From positions 1 to 64,000 of the forward strand of contig JAGVSM010002945.1 of NCBI GenBank assembly GCA_022494885.1: 64,000 nt of DNA, written 5' to 3'. The DNA is from Micrasema longulum. Its lineage: Eukaryota; Arthropoda; Insecta; Trichoptera; Brachycentridae. Shown piece after piece: positions 1 through 11,408 of this stretch (position 1 is the first letter of the stretch; the number at the start of each line of letters is the position of its first letter). A model generated the notes under the pieces. The model ran no database searches. It worked only from the letters and a program-made list of their open reading frames with translations, and was not told where the DNA came from. Position numbers and translations under genes: made by a program.

Positions 1-21
1 ATCTATATTCCTTAAATATTT

Positions 22-215
22 TCATCTGTTGATGTGAAGTTAAAGAGCTGAAACCTTTTTTTATGCGGGTGAGATTCATCTAATTGAATTATTTCACCTA
101 CACACTAGGCAACGCCTGAATTTTTTTATTTTTTAAATTTTCTATACTTCTTCATGGACCAGGTGGATTTATCCACAATATTTTCTCCAAATGTTTGTAG
201 ACAAGTAAGTTTGTA
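22..215 (-). repeat. Interspersed repeat, inverted relative to 41940-42150
   Basis: Motifs such as GGACCAGGTGGATTTAT, the run CACTAGGCAACGCCTGAA and GCGGGTGAGATTCATC recur in reverse complement near 41970-42090. Part of the same repeat is seen at 16435-16510. No open frame and no clear terminal repeats. Probably a non-autonomous element. Confidence 0.55.
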
Positions 216-559
216 GACTTTTTAATTATGTTAAATAATTATTAAAATTATAATTATTATTTTATTTTATTAATTTTTCACGCCCAGTAGGCTTTTACAT
301 ACATGGTTATATAAAACATGAGTATAAGCATAAAATTTTAAAAATACAATATAAAGCAATAAGGAATAGAACAGTGTTTAGCAGTAAAGTTGGGATAAAA
401 AAGAAGATGAGTATATAAACAACATAAATTTAAAAAAAATACAATATAAAGAAATAAAAGATAAGACTGTGTTTAGAAGTATAGTTAGTTTTATATAAAA
501 AAAAGTAAACTGTAGAAGCTAGATATAAAAAAAAAAACAAAAATAGATTCACAAATAAA
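216..559. other. AT-rich stretch, nothing recognised
   Basis: Low-complexity A/T-rich DNA. Two similar short segments (TACAATATAAAG followed by AATAAGG or AAATAAAAG, then AGTGTTTAG) recur about 90 bases apart near 345-375 and 440-475. No gene or RNA signal seen. Confidence 0.4.
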
Positions 560-830
560 ATACAAACATTCTCAAATTTCTAAATTTGTTGCAACAGAGA
601 AGTAAAACATTTTGAGAAGAAATGTAGAAGTCTATGCATTTACGGGGCTGTCATTGGCTGGTTTAAGTGGCCACTTCACACACTGTGTAACTTTCACCAT
701 TGTGCCCATGTTTAAACATCCACATTTCAACTCTTCCATTGCAACAAGTTTAGATCTAAGTTACTCCCTAGGGAGGAAATCCAGCCTGTCTGAAATATTT
801 GGACGTACTCAAAGCATTGTTTGATTAAAT
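560..830 (+). repeat. MITE-like repeat with TTGGCTGGTTTAAGTGGCCA core
   Basis: The core TTGGCTGGTTTAAGTGGCCA, preceded by CAACAGAGA and followed by a segment ending in TCCAGCCTGTCTGAAATA, recurs at 16258-16440 and 42150-42300 and, inverted, at 46430-46680. It also has AAATATTTGGAC, shared with 16920 and 41940. The short reading frame across it is not a gene. Confidence 0.55.
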
Positions 831-1334
831 TTCACTTGATTATTTAGTAATGCACAATCATTATACCAACACACATCACAAACTGAAAGACTATATTTTA
901 TATAAAAAATCACAAACATAAGAATTGCGCACTTTTATTTCAATTAATACTGTATTCATTGTGTTAAAATGGCCGATTTAAACTTTTGCACATTTTATTG
1001 GTGGTAAACATGTTAGGCTTGTAACTTATTTCGATAGAGGACGTCGTATGACAATTAACAGTGAATTTATCAAAGGTAAAAATACTAGGTCTGTTTTTGT
1101 TTTATGGGTGGAGTAGGTACCTCGTAGTTAATATCTGGTCCGATCCTACCCAGATTCCAGTCAAAACTGTTCGGTCTGGTCCCATAGACATAATTTAGGG
1201 TGTCGTCAATTTTAGGCTTCAGTACCAACCGCGGTATTTCATCAAATGCTCGATGTAATCACAGCCTGCGCCCGAACTCAGTGGTGGAGTAAAAAAAAAA
1301 GATCAATGCAGTCGTTTTTAATCATTTATACGTT

Positions 1335-1476
1335 TTTATTTTTCGCACCACAACTCGCCAAGATGACCAATTGCAGTGGTGGATTACAGCAGAGAATATT
1401 CAAGTATGAGTAAAATCACATTTGTGATCTCACCCGAAATCACACATGGGAACCTCCGTGTGGTGAGGCTTGTGAG
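1335..1476 (-). repeat. SINE (family S3), decayed copy
   Basis: Aligns with the better preserved copy at 45012-45155: GCACCACAAC, then AATTGCAGTGGTGGATTACA, then AAAATCACATTTGTG, then AACCTCCGTGTG. In the better copy the right end holds a tRNA-type B box on the minus strand. Here the B box has decayed. Confidence 0.55.
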
Positions 1477-1483
1477 TAACTTA

Positions 1484-1970
1484 ACTGTAACGGTACCGTA
1501 ACGTAACCGTATCGTAATCGTAACTTAACCGTAATCATAAACGTAACTCAAACGTAACGCAAATGTAACGCAAACGTTACGTAAACGTTATGATAACGTA
1601 ACGTAGCCGTAACTTAGATCTTAACGTAAACGTAACGCAAACGTTACGTAAACGTTACGATAACGTAACGTAGCCGTAACGTAAACGTAACGCAAACGTA
1701 ACGCAAATGTAACGCAACCGTTACGTAAACGTAACGATAACGTAACGTAGCCGTAACGTAGATCATAACGTAAACGTAACGCAAATGTAACGCAAACGTT
1801 ACGTAAACGTAACGGTAACGTAGCCGTAACGTAGATCTTAACGTAGCCATAACGTAAACCTTAATGTAAACGTAACGTAAACGTTACTTAAATGTAACGT
1901 AGCCGTAACGTTGACCGTAACGTAGATCTTAACGTTATGTTTATCTAGGTACGAAACGTACGTAAACGTT
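1484..1970. repeat. Degenerate hexamer satellite, unit close to CGTAAC/CGTAAA
   Basis: About 490 bases built from 6-bp units on the themes CGTAAC, CGTAAA and CGTTAC, with few interruptions. A GATC-containing variant unit (GATCTTAACG or GATCATAACG) recurs at about 1617, 1761, 1833 and 1925. Three of these are spaced by 144 and 72 bases, which suggests a 12-unit higher-order repeat. The unit is not the insect telomere repeat TTAGG. Confidence 0.85.
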
Positions 1971-2259
1971 ACGTTACGATTTGATTTCCGACAAAAAAAA
2001 GAAATACAACTGGGCTAGTAATCCTTTAATTGTCCACAGGGTGGCAAAATGCGAATGCGAGTAGTAGCTGAAACCTCGCAACAAATCCAACCTACTTATT
2101 CTTTCTTTAAGGTGGTGGTCAGTGCTATCAAACTCCTGACGTCACTGCGACCTGAATTTCAATTCAAGAAAAAAAAATCCAAAAAATTTCATTTATGGAA
2201 TGATTGCGAAATGTAATTGATGTAATTGATGTAAAGAGTAGTGTTCTTATATATAAAAC

Positions 2260-2790
2260 AATCATATGTCCACACATAAATAACTGTTATTCTTTTTTTA
2301 TGTTATGAAGGAAAAAATAAAAATATACAAATTCTTCAAAATAAGGCGATGAGGATTATACTAAAAAAAATATCTATTCTAATGTAGAAAGAATACACAG
2401 TAAAATTAGCTTGCTCACAGTAAAGCAGCAAATTAAATATAATGTAGCAATTTTTATGCATAAAATAATTAAGGGGATGAATAAAATAAAAACAATATTA
2501 AAATTTAACTTAAAATGTCATACATATGAAACAAGGGATAAAAAAATATAAGATTACCAATGAGGAGAAAACAGAATCTCAAAACTCATTGTACAAGGGA
2601 TTGAAGCTGTACAATGAGTTACCTGAAGGAATAAACGAGATAGAAAAGATCGAAATATTTTAAATTAATTTTTAAAAATATGTATGTTGTTGAGAAATAT
2701 TGATAAAAAAATAGCAATGTTATTAAAAGTTTATATTAGTTCTTAAGATGTTATGAACTAACTTAAAAAAGCATACATACTCAAAAACGA
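2260..2790 (+). pseudogene. LINE 3' fragment, decayed
   Basis: Translated pieces such as NKAMRIIL match the better copy at 6501-6767 (LLNKAMRIVLKK), followed by an SVKQQIKYNVAIFMHKI-like segment. The 3' end carries a hairpin, TTAGTTC (2736-2742) pairing with GAACTAA (2755-2761), before an A-run. Multiple frameshifts and stops. Confidence 0.7.
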
Positions 2791-3272
2791 CAATTTTGAA
2801 CTTGTGCCATTATTATTGCTCAGGTTTGGTGATTCCACTTGCCGCCCATGAAAATGCACTCAAAAAATCGAAGCAACCTTCTCCAATAGTTCGGTGTTAC
2901 GATAATTTATGTAGGTACATACTACATAGATCATTGTTATTCAGGGTCCGTAGTACACACACTTTCTACCTGTACTCCGCGTGCTGGTTATCACGTGCGC
3001 TGGAGGTTTTGTAATTATTGCCTATTATACTTTACACCTGAGTTCTAACTGCATTGCTAATTAATTACAAGTATTCTCATGATTGACACACATTCGTATT
3101 GGTAATTAATAAATCATCGTTATTACGTCTCCATCGAAAATATAAGACTTTTAGGGAAGGTTGTTTTAATTCAAACGGAAATAAAAGGTTTCTGAAATCA
3201 AAGTTCTGGAGTCTCTCATTGGTTAATATGAGTTACTTTATTTAATTATTCAATACTCCAAGTAAAAAAAAA

Positions 3273-3657
3273 TACAGGGTGTTCTTTAAACCCTGTCACA
3301 TCCGAAACCACGATGATCAGTATGAGCAAGAAGACATATTGGCACATTAAAATAAATTTTGAGAACGATTAAAATCTTAAAAAATAAAATACAGAAAAAA
3401 GACAAATGGTTGCTTACTTCTGCAGAGGAGAAACGAGGAGGGGGGAGGGGAAAGTCTGATACACCGTCAACCGCACGCCCGCGCCCGCGCCCCCCTCGCT
3501 TCTCCCTTGCAGAAGTAAGCAACAATATTTTTTTCTAATATATATTATTTTTGAATTTTCTTTGTTCTAAATATTTTTTTAAATATGCTAATATGTCTTC
3601 TTGCCCGTACTGATCATCGTGGTTTCGGATCTGACAGGGTTTAAAGAACACTCTGTA
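3273..3657. mobile_element. Foldback MITE (family FB), copy 1
   Basis: Nearly the whole element is an inverted repeat. It begins TACAGGGTGTTCTTTAAACC and ends in the reverse complement with a few changes. Inner arms include GTTGCTTACTTCTGCAG (left) and TGCAGAAGTAAGCAAC (right), around a GC-rich centre at about 3430-3500. Other copies lie at 23496, 31221 and 50540. It has no transposase. Confidence 0.88.
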
Positions 3658-3756
3658 TATGCACTTCAGTAGGCTTATTGGTAAAAGCAGTATATTCCAG
3701 CCAGCCATTATTCCAACAGTCTGGTCAAAATTTGAACTTTATTTTTTTAAATATAT

Positions 3757-4045
3757 AAATACTAGAAGTATAAAGCAACATTGTTTTTAACCGCTTTTTC
3801 TACCGCTTAGTTTTAAAGCTACACAAGCTCCTTTATCAAGGTCAAGGTATAATTAACTAACAAATATAATTCTATTTTATTTTAATAGCGATTACTAAAT
3901 ATTACATCAACACATATGTAGCCAATAAGTCAAGTCTTTTTGTCATGTTGTTCTTGTAAAGATGGGAAGAGCGAAGTGAGATGGATACGATCTTTAAAAC
4001 TAGATATTAGATATTAGGGAAATAGCGTTTATTTGGTTATTTATT
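3757..4045 (+). repeat. P1 repeat unit (solo), possible Penelope-like pLTR
   Basis: Matches 39655-39830, 55482-55755 and one arm of the palindrome at 16597-16868; the inverse is at 47070-47345. Shared parts are TTGTTTTTAACC, CTTTATCAAGGT (minus-strand reading TTGATAAAG) and TTTATTTGGTTATT near the end. No coding potential. Confidence 0.55.
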
Positions 4046-4099
4046 TTGAAAAAAGGAAATATTGGCATTCTTATTATTTACCCAAATATTTCGATTTTG

Positions 4100-4227
4100 G
4101 GGCCATTTTCAACGAGTTGTAAATAACTCACTATTAGAAAATTTAAATCAAGTTGGGGTAGAGTGGGGTTCGAACCTCGGACCTCTGATCCGCGAGTCCG
4201 CAACACTAGCCACGGGACCACAATTCG
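4100..4227 (-). repeat. SINE (family S2), tRNA-derived
   Basis: On the minus strand it starts near GTGGTCCCGTGGCTAGTG and has a pol III B-box-like GAGGTTCGAACCCC. It ends in a segment with ACTCGTTGAAAATGGCCCC, which the copy at 58758-58893 shares. Confidence 0.7.
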
Positions 4228-4272
4228 ATTTTATGTTTTTTCTTATTATAAATAGCTTTTTTAATTTTAATC

Positions 4273-4350
4273 GAGTTGTGGTAGAGTGGGATTTGAACCT
4301 GGGACCTTTGGTCCGTGAGTCCCCAATACTACCACGAGACCACAACCCGG
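4273..4350 (-). repeat. SINE (family S2), truncated second copy
   Basis: Minus strand reads CCGGGTTGTGGTCTCGTGG, then AGGTTCAAATCCCACTC, a B-box-like element. It lies directly beside the copy at 4100-4227 in the same orientation and lacks the 3' part. Confidence 0.65.
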
Positions 4351-5055
4351 TAAAACAATATTATTAATTAACAAATTAAGAAAGTCTTAAAAAGATAAAC
4401 TGTAGAAAAAAAATAAAATATTACCAGTTATAGAATTATCGAAAAAAAATATAACTTGGTATTAGAAATACTTTGACCCAGTTAAAAAAAACCCAATAAT
4501 ATATTTTTGTATAGCATTTAACGATAAAAAAAATAATTTAATATGTATTATTCTTTCAAACTAATACTCAGGTAATTTGTATATATTTATGTTAAAAAAT
4601 ATACAATATGGACGGGCATGACATACTGATATTTAAGGGAAGTATTTTTTAGGTATTTTTATCGACAAATCCACTCCCCTACAATGACCTACCTGACCCC
4701 CCTTTAAATGGCCGCCATTTTTATTTTTACGTTACGATTACGCTAGTGCGTGTACAAAAATTTCAATAACTGAGTACGTAAATATCGCAGAACAATAAAT
4801 TTGGTGTTATTCGCACGATAACATATTGTTCTAGCGCCTACTAAACAAATTTTATTGATACTAACGGTCAAAACATACCTAAAAACATTCAAACACAGAA
4901 AAAAGTATGCGAACAATTTTTTTTTGTGCATTTCCGCACATCATTCAAAAACTAGTCAAGTGGTAATTTTTTTATGCTATTTTTGTGAAAAAATTCAAGA
5001 AAAGAAACGAAAAAAAAAAAAAAAAACACTTATAAAGAAGTTTAATCAATTTTTA
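4351..5055. other. AT-rich stretch, nothing recognised
   Basis: No coding frame with family resemblance, no tRNA-like boxes and no clear inverted repeats. An A-run lies near 5010-5030. Confidence 0.4.
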
Positions 5056-5432
5056 ACTACTACTACTACTACCATCACGCCATTTCCCCGTAGGGGTAGG
5101 CAGAGAGAATAGACCGCCACACACGTCTATCTTGGCATACAATCCTAGCCTCTTCCACATTCATACATCTTGTCATACATGCCCTTCGGTTCTGTCTGCT
5201 TTTGACATGACCAGACTTAAGATTTTGATTTATCTGATCATGCCACGTCTTCCTCGGTCGTCCTCGTCTAACGTTGCCGTTCATTTTTGCCATATATACT
5301 TGTTTTACCATTCTCTCGTCGTCCATTCGTTCTACGTGACCAAACCATCTCCGAGACCCTTTCTTAATCTTATCAATTATACTTGTCTCAAATTTACACT
5401 CTCGCCTGATTTCATCGTTAATGGTAACAAAT
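5056..5432 (-). pseudogene. RTE-like LINE 3' fragment with (TAG)n tail
   Basis: The minus-strand frame 5326-5075 reads MDDERMVKQVYMAKMNGNVR, then a GRPRKTWHDQIN motif, and ends RSILSAYPYGEMA. This is the C-terminus of an endonuclease-reverse transcriptase LINE family found seven more times in this window. The 3' end is GGGGAAATGGCGTGATGG followed by TAG repeats. 5' truncated. Confidence 0.85.
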
Positions 5433-6089
5433 AGTTATCTAGAACTATTACCAATAAAATATAGAAGAAGAGCCGTTCTATATGTACTAAATTTCGTGTG
5501 CAATGAGTCACCAACGTCCTGCTGTAATCTGTAGCTAACTTCGTGGTCAATAATCATAGAATGGTTTTTCTCCATATGGGCGACTCTATTAGGTCATTAG
5601 TCTAAGTCAATAACTAATTTTCCGTTTTTGGTGGAGATTTCAAAGTTTGCTTCTAATTCCCTCGTATGTTTTGATAACACGCTGGGGAAAACATTCACAT
5701 TGCGGTTTTGAATCGAACGATTTATCGATTGAAATGTGGGCGATGGAAGAATGGAAGAATTTCTCAAATTCTTCCATTCTCTGTCTACGTGACTCCGGCT
5801 CCGTCTTCGAGTGTCTGGTATGGAAAGTGTCACACGTGAGTCACAAGCGGGCGAGGTGTATTATACGGTTCAGAAAACTGGGCAGGGACCTGATCAGATT
5901 AGGATTCTGAATAAATTTTGTCATATAATACAACACAATTATTGGTTAAACTAGAATATAAAATCTAGTTAAATAAGCGACCACATTTCTATGATTTTTG
6001 TGGTGAGCCTTGAATGCATACATACCTAGTTTCAATTAACAAAAAATCAATAATTGTAGAACTTAGAAATGTTTTATTTACATTTTAAG
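5433..6089. other. No gene recognised
   Basis: Unique-looking sequence with a local hairpin near 5748-5783 (GGAAGAATTTCTC against AAATTCTTCC). Overlapping frames on both strands of about 80 codons show no recognisable family. Confidence 0.35.
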
Positions 6090-7090
6090 AAACTACAATA
6101 ATTCTAGGACCAATTTTATTTATAATAATAATATATATATAAACGACATCACAAATAACATAAAACACTGCAAACTACAATTATTTGCCGATGATACATT
6201 AATCTATATAGCGGGAGAAAATTATACAGAGACTTTACAACAATTAAACGAGGACTTAAACAGAATATCTGAGTGGCTCAAAATTAATAAACTTCAGCTT
6301 AATGTTGGAAAAACAAAATACATGGAGTTAGGAAGGAAAAAGCCAAACCCAAGGATGAATGTACTTATTGATAATGAAACCATAGAAAAGGTTAATGAAA
6401 TGAAATATTTGGGGATAATACTTGATTTAAAATTGACATTAAATGCAAATTTTGAACACGTTAATAAAAAAATATCAAAAAAATATTTTTCCTTAGTAGA
6501 TTGAGAAATAAATTAAATAAAGATACTGCAGAACTAATTTACAAAACAATCATTCTTCCACATATAGATTACTGCTCAACAATATTATTTTTAGCAAACG
6601 AAGGAAATTTAAATAAACTAGAAATTTTACTAAATAAAGCGATGAGAATAGTTCTTAAGAAAAATAAATATAGCAATGTAAAAAAAATGAGAGATGAACT
6701 AAAATGGTTATCTGTAAGAAGGAGACTTAAATTTAATATGTTGATATTTATACATAATTTTTTTTAGATAAATTACCAAAATAATTTAAGGATAAAGTTG
6801 TCTTAAACAAAAATTGTCATGAATATGCTACTAGACAAAAGGATAAAATAAGACTACCATTATTGAAAAGAGCTACGTCGCAAAATTGTTTGATGTATAA
6901 GGGTTTAAAATGTATGATGAGATGCCTGAATGTATGAAGAATGAAAAGTGTCTAAAATAATTTAAAAATAAATGTATAAGTTACTGTAAGGAAATGTAAA
7001 TATATATAGATGATGTAAATGTACATAATAGTTTATATTAGTTTTAATATAAGCTAACTTAAGAAATAAATAAAATAAATAAAAAAAAAT
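6090..7090 (+). pseudogene. LINE reverse-transcriptase fragment (Jockey/CR1-like)
   Basis: The translation contains LFADDTLIYIAGENY (FADD catalytic motif near 6184), then SEWLKINKLQLNVGKTKYM, then EKVNEMKYLGIILDLKLT, and in a second frame TIILPHIDYCSTILF and LLNKAMRIVLKKNKY. These are the palm to thumb and C-terminal parts of a non-LTR retrotransposon ORF2. A stop near 6501 breaks the frame. An AAATAAATAAA tail lies at 7061-7085. Confidence 0.88.
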
Positions 7091-7751
7091 AATTGGAAAT
7101 TTTAGTGATTTATTTATTTTAAAGAAACAAACAGTCGACAATGACATAAAACATTTTTTTTAAATACGGCTTAAAGACAGACCAGCGAAGTTTCTAAATT
7201 TTTAAGTTTCTAAATAAAAAAGGATTCACTCCCTAGGGAGCTGTTAATATTAACATATTACAACAGAGATGAAGAATATTTAAGATAGGGTAATATATAT
7301 AAATATATATTTTATTATTTATTTAACACTTTATATACATATATAGTGTATATACATATAAAGGCGGGCATATTGCCTTAAAGCAATTTCTTCCTACCTA
7401 CTCAAATCGTTCATCTTGAGTAAATGGACATATTGAATCTTATTTACTTATTTATTTTAAAGAAACAAACAGTCAACAGTGATATAACATCATTGTTTTT
7501 AAAAGACGGTTTAAAGACAGACCAGCAAAGTTTCTAAATAAAAATCAAACAAATTATTAAATTGTGTCATGTGTTTATGTGTATTTTTGTGAGAATAAGT
7601 GGAGATGTGTGTTTATGTGTATTAGTGTGGGAGTAAGTGTTCAGGTGTGTGCATCATTAAATAGTAAGTGGGATCGTATCGCAGCCAGAAATAATAAGTC
7701 TTAATTTTATTTCAAATAAATTGAGGGGTATGTAAAATATATCGATAGATG
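7091..7751. repeat. Repeat fragments, GT-rich patch
   Basis: The segment with AAAGAAACAAACAGTCGACA and GACAGACCAGCGAAGTTTCTAAA at 7120-7200 recurs at 7455-7545. TCCCTAGGGAGCTGTT with ACAACAGAGATGAAGAAT at 7230-7275 matches the repeat at 42120-42170. A GTGT-rich patch lies at 7570-7650. No gene. Confidence 0.45.
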
Positions 7752-7975
7752 AAAAAAGCACTATAGTTAGAGCAAGAACGATAGAGGAAAGAGTGTTGCG
7801 CATAGTTAGTGCTACAGACTGGCAGATGGAATAAATACTTATTTCTTGTTACGCGAAAGGATACATTTAGATTAATTTTGGAGAGTAGGTTAAAAGAGTC
7901 TACTTTATTATGTAATAATTTATGTAAAAAGCATAATTTAGATACAGTGCGTCTATTTTCAAGGGTAAAAAATCC
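7752..7975 (+). repeat. Direct repeat unit A (about 225 bp), first copy
   Basis: From AGCACTATAGTTAGAGCAAG to TTTTCAAGGGTAAAAAATCC it is close to identical with 8503-8728. A short frame (SRLKESTLLCNNLC) crosses it, but the function and parent element are unknown. Confidence 0.8.
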
Positions 7976-8271
7976 ATTTTGTTTGGCAGATTAGCTGTAA
8001 TTACAAAGTATATACGACTATGTACTCAAATCCAACATTAGCAAAGCATTGCCCGGTTTAGCTCGTCTGATATAAAAAACATAAAAAAGTTCTATCGTTT
8101 TTTCAAAGTTTAAACTTTGTTTCCATTTTTTATTATCTAGTTAGCAACTTTTAGGATCCAAGATGGCTTAAATAAAAAATATTTTAAGTCTATAGTTATA
8201 TATGTATCTTAGATTATATTTAAAAATACGTTAAATAGTTTAAACATCTTTTAATATAATTAAAAATCTAC

Positions 8272-8466
8272 CCGTGGCATGATCAGATAAACCAAAATCT
8301 TAAGTCTGGTCATGTCAAAAGCAGACAGAACCGAAGGGCATGTATGACAAGATGTATGAATGTGGAAGAGGCTAGGAGTGTATGCCAGGATAGACGTGTG
8401 TGGCGGTCCATTCTCTCTGCCTACCCCTACGGGGAAATGGCGTGATGGTAGTAGTAGTAGTAGTAG
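8272..8466 (+). pseudogene. RTE-like LINE, 195-bp 3' end with (TAG)n tail
   Basis: Begins GTGGCATGATCAGATAAACC, runs through the conserved CTCTGCCTACCCCTACGGGG and ends GATGG followed by TAG repeats. It lies between the two direct repeat copies. Confidence 0.85.
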
Positions 8467-8502
8467 AAAAATCTACCACCTACATTTAATGAAAAATTAT
8501 AT

Positions 8503-8728
8503 TAAGCACTATATGTTAGAGCAAGAACGATAGAGGAAAGAGTGTTGTGCATAGTTAGTGCTACAGACTGGCAGATGGCATAAATACTTATTTCTTGTCA
8601 CGCAAAAGGGTACATTAAGATTAATTTTGGAGAGTAGGTTAAAAGAGTCTACTTTATTATTTATTTATATATGTAAATAGCGTAATTCAGATGCAGTGCG
8701 TCTATTTTCAAGAGTAAAAAATCCAGTA
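8503..8728 (+). repeat. Direct repeat unit A, second copy
   Basis: Near-identical partner of 7752-7975. It ends abruptly at AAAAAATCCAG next to the broken transposase. Confidence 0.8.
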
Positions 8729-8739
8729 TCTAGTGATTT

Positions 8740-9560
8740 CTAAGTTTAAAAAAATTTATTGTCCGAGTAGGTTCCACCACCTTGTTGACATTGTTTAAGA
8801 TGGATTTGCAAATTCTCAAAAACACGTTGACAAGTTGCCTGCGGAATGGCGTTAATTTCCCCTACAATGTTTTGCTTGAACTGATTTATTGTTGTTGGAT
8901 TGTCTTCGTAGACTCTTGATTTTAAGTACCCCCACAAAATTCAATTACACAGGCTGAGATTCGGGCTCCGCGGGGGCCACCCAATGTCTCCTCCTCGTGA
9001 AATGAGTTTCCCGGGGAACATCTCCTTCAAACGGTCGACAGTCGGTATCATTCGGCTTCAACTCTTGCGTCAGCTGAATTTTATAGACTTTTAGATGTCA
9101 ATCGTGGCGTAAAATTCTTCGTAAAGTGGTCCTCTTGTTGTTTAAGGCTTGGCTTCGCTTGCGAGTTGATTGTTGTGGATTTTCCCTTACTGATTCACTA
9201 ACACGCTGAATAACTTCTGGTATCCTCGCTAACTTCGGGCGGCCATCATTCATTATTCTTACTGTTGAGCCGGTTGTCTCGAACATTTTGATCAATTCCC
9301 GAATAGACTTTGCGCTTGATGCTCTAATAATGTCCCGTAAAACAAAGTGAGCACGGTACATTCGTCTCGAAATCGTCACGGAATAATTGTTTACGCAATA
9401 TGCGCTAACACAAAACGCGCTCTGCCTTTCCGTAAAAGCTATATGGCGAATAAAAATTCTACGAAATAGCGCGTCGAACGCTACCTCCGCACCGGCGCGG
9501 TGCGTATTATTAAAAAAAAAACGAAACAAACCGCAAACACAGTTAAGGCCCACCCTGTAT
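8740..9560 (-). pseudogene. DDE (IS630/Tc1-type) transposase relic, centre deleted
   Basis: On the minus strand an N-terminal helix-turn-helix part is readable: REL-KMFETTGSTVR, then RVSESVRENPQQSTRKRSQA and RTTLRRILRHD. YKIQLTQELK follows. The frame then jumps to the C-terminus: GWPPRSPNLSLCN, then WGYLKSRVYEDNPTTINQFK and QGGGTYSDNKFF. The central region with the first catalytic aspartates is missing. The 5' terminus ends with ACAGGGTGGGCC near 9546-9560, a typical terminal sequence for this class. The opposite end is lost at about 8735, where the 225-bp repeat stops. Confidence 0.82.
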
Positions 9561-9561
9561 A

Positions 9562-10030
9562 TGAAAAGTGTCGATTTGCCTCGGGTGCCTATTCTCCTGT
9601 ATGAATGCAAATTGTGGCACCTCACTGAGGTCCAAAATAGCAAAATACTGAGTTTTGAGAATGGGTGTCTCATGAGAATCTTGGGTGTGCGGTGGTTTGA
9701 CTTTGTAAGGGATAAGGTAATAAAAAAACGGACGCAGCAAACTCCGGTGACAACTGTCGTCAAGCGGAGGCGATACGGTTGGCTAGGCCATATACTACGG
9801 ATGCCTCCTGAGAGCTTTAACCACGCTTGCTTACTTTACAAGGCATCAGGTTCTCGACGTCCTGGACGTCCACTGCTGACAGTTTGTCGGCAGAACTTCG
9901 GGACGAGAACCTGACTTGGGAGGAAGCAAAAGAGTTGGCAGGTGACAGAGATGCATGGAGGTCCATTGTGGATACCATATGCTCCAGCTAGGGAGGGGAA
10001 ATGGAATGATAATGATGATGATGTCGATTT
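9562..10030 (+). pseudogene. LINE 3' fragment (LTEVQN/RRRYGWLGHILRM family)
   Basis: The frame reads LLYECKLWHLTEVQNSKILS, then MRILGVRWFDFVRDKVIKKR, TVVKRRRYGWLGHILRMPPE and RRPGRP. This is the C-terminal tail of a non-LTR retrotransposon ORF2. A frameshift follows near 9890. The 3' end is GGGGAAATGGAATGATAATG followed by ATG repeats. That terminus is shared with SINE family S1, so this may be its partner LINE. Confidence 0.85.
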
Positions 10031-10620
10031 AGTACAATAACGTGTTTATTTTATTTTAAATTAGTAAATGTTTTCAGCATAACATACAAATTACAACAAA
10101 AAAATACACGGTGTTTTCAATCAGTGCTACACAAAAAATAGTATATTTTTACAAGTCGGGAATAACGTTAAAAATACAATAAATATTCAACATGTTTTCT
10201 TGCTATTCTAATGATATAAATATCAATATATTCAAATCAAATTTGATTTATAATTTTCGGGTTTGAAAATGAGCACATGCAAAACGGTTCGCAGTTGGTA
10301 TTACGTCATTATGACGTCACGCGTTATGACCACTGACTGCGCATCTAATAAACATTGCGCACAAGATTGGCCCTTTTCACACATGCCACGCCAATCCACC
10401 CGGCGCGGTAATTTTACCGGGTTCATCCTACAAAAGCTGACACAACGGCGCCAAAACGTCATACGTGCCGTTGTCGTACCGGGCGCGAAACGTCTCCTTT
10501 TCGGGTAATTCAAAATATGCATATTTTAAACCTTTATAGAAAATTTATCTGACGTCGCACGAAAAAAAATTTTCGCTTATTTATAAATAAAAATAATAAG
10601 AAATTCGCAAAAAGACCCCG
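10031..10620. other. CpG-rich patch of unknown origin (10200-10520)
   Basis: The centre is much more GC- and CpG-rich than its flanks, with ACGTCATTATGACGTCAC (palindromic) near 10303-10320 and CCCGGCGCGGTAATTTTACC near 10400. Overlapping short frames on both strands show no known domain. A small foldback element is possible. Confidence 0.35.
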
Positions 10621-10969
10621 TCTTTATGTACATTATTCTTCTGTACGTGTGATGTCACTGAATGATGTTTTAAGCGAAATGTAGATTTTAGCGCTGCGCG
10701 TGTACGTAGATATTAAAATCGAATCTGTAAAAAAAAATTTAGAAGCATAAATATTTTTTTCATCGATCTACCAAGGTTGCAACCGACGAGAATGCATATA
10801 CAAAAAAAAATTGAAGGATGTTGTTTTTTTGTTCTGAAAAATTTTTTTTTTTAATGTTTACAAACAACATTCGCTTTTTATGGATGCCGATCAGATTCTT
10901 TCCTTACATTCCTTATAATTAAATAAGGAATTTTTGGTAATACTAAAATAATATTAACTGACATTCAAT

Positions 10970-11225
10970 CATTATCATCATCATCATTCCCTTTCCGCAC
11001 CTAATAGTGCATAGGGCACTGCATTGGTATACCAATCGCAGCGTATCTTGTTACCAGTCTTACGCTTCAGGTACCAGTCTAGGGACTATGAAATATTCTG
11101 GTGTGAAAACACCTTTTTTAAATAAATATCAACCGTGTCAGGAATCGAACCCGAGACCTCATGCGTGGTAGGCAAACGTGCTGACCATTATTGCACCACG
11201 AGGCCGACTTTCCGACCGACCGGCC
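10970..11225 (-). mobile_element. SINE (family S1) inside Helitron H1
   Basis: The minus strand begins GTCGGCCTCGTGGTGCAATA. It has an A-box region and the B box GGGTTCGATTCC, a GTGAAATATTC-type middle, and a 3' end GGGAATGATGATGATG. The 10-bp target duplication GACATTCAAT flanks it at 10960-10969 and 11226-11235. The head resembles tRNA-Gly/Asp. Confidence 0.93.
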
Positions 11226-11408
11226 GACATTCAATACATTTTTGAAAATCGCATTCATGAATAAAGTGCACCCATTTGAAAATTAATTATTTTATGTTTT
11301 GGAATTCAACCATAAACAAGTAACTAAGTACCTACTTAAATTCAATATTTGAATATTAATTATTTATAGTTTTGGAAGTCAATCATTTACAAACCTAGGT
11401 ACCTATTT

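Noticed and set aside
1484..1970. Telomere-type repeat
   Set aside because: The unit is CGTAAC/CGTAAA, not TTAGG or a known variant, and the array is internal.
9387..9914. 175-codon plus-strand open frame as one gene
   Set aside because: The first half is antisense to the transposase relic; only the part after about 9562 is LINE protein, so the frame crosses two unrelated elements.
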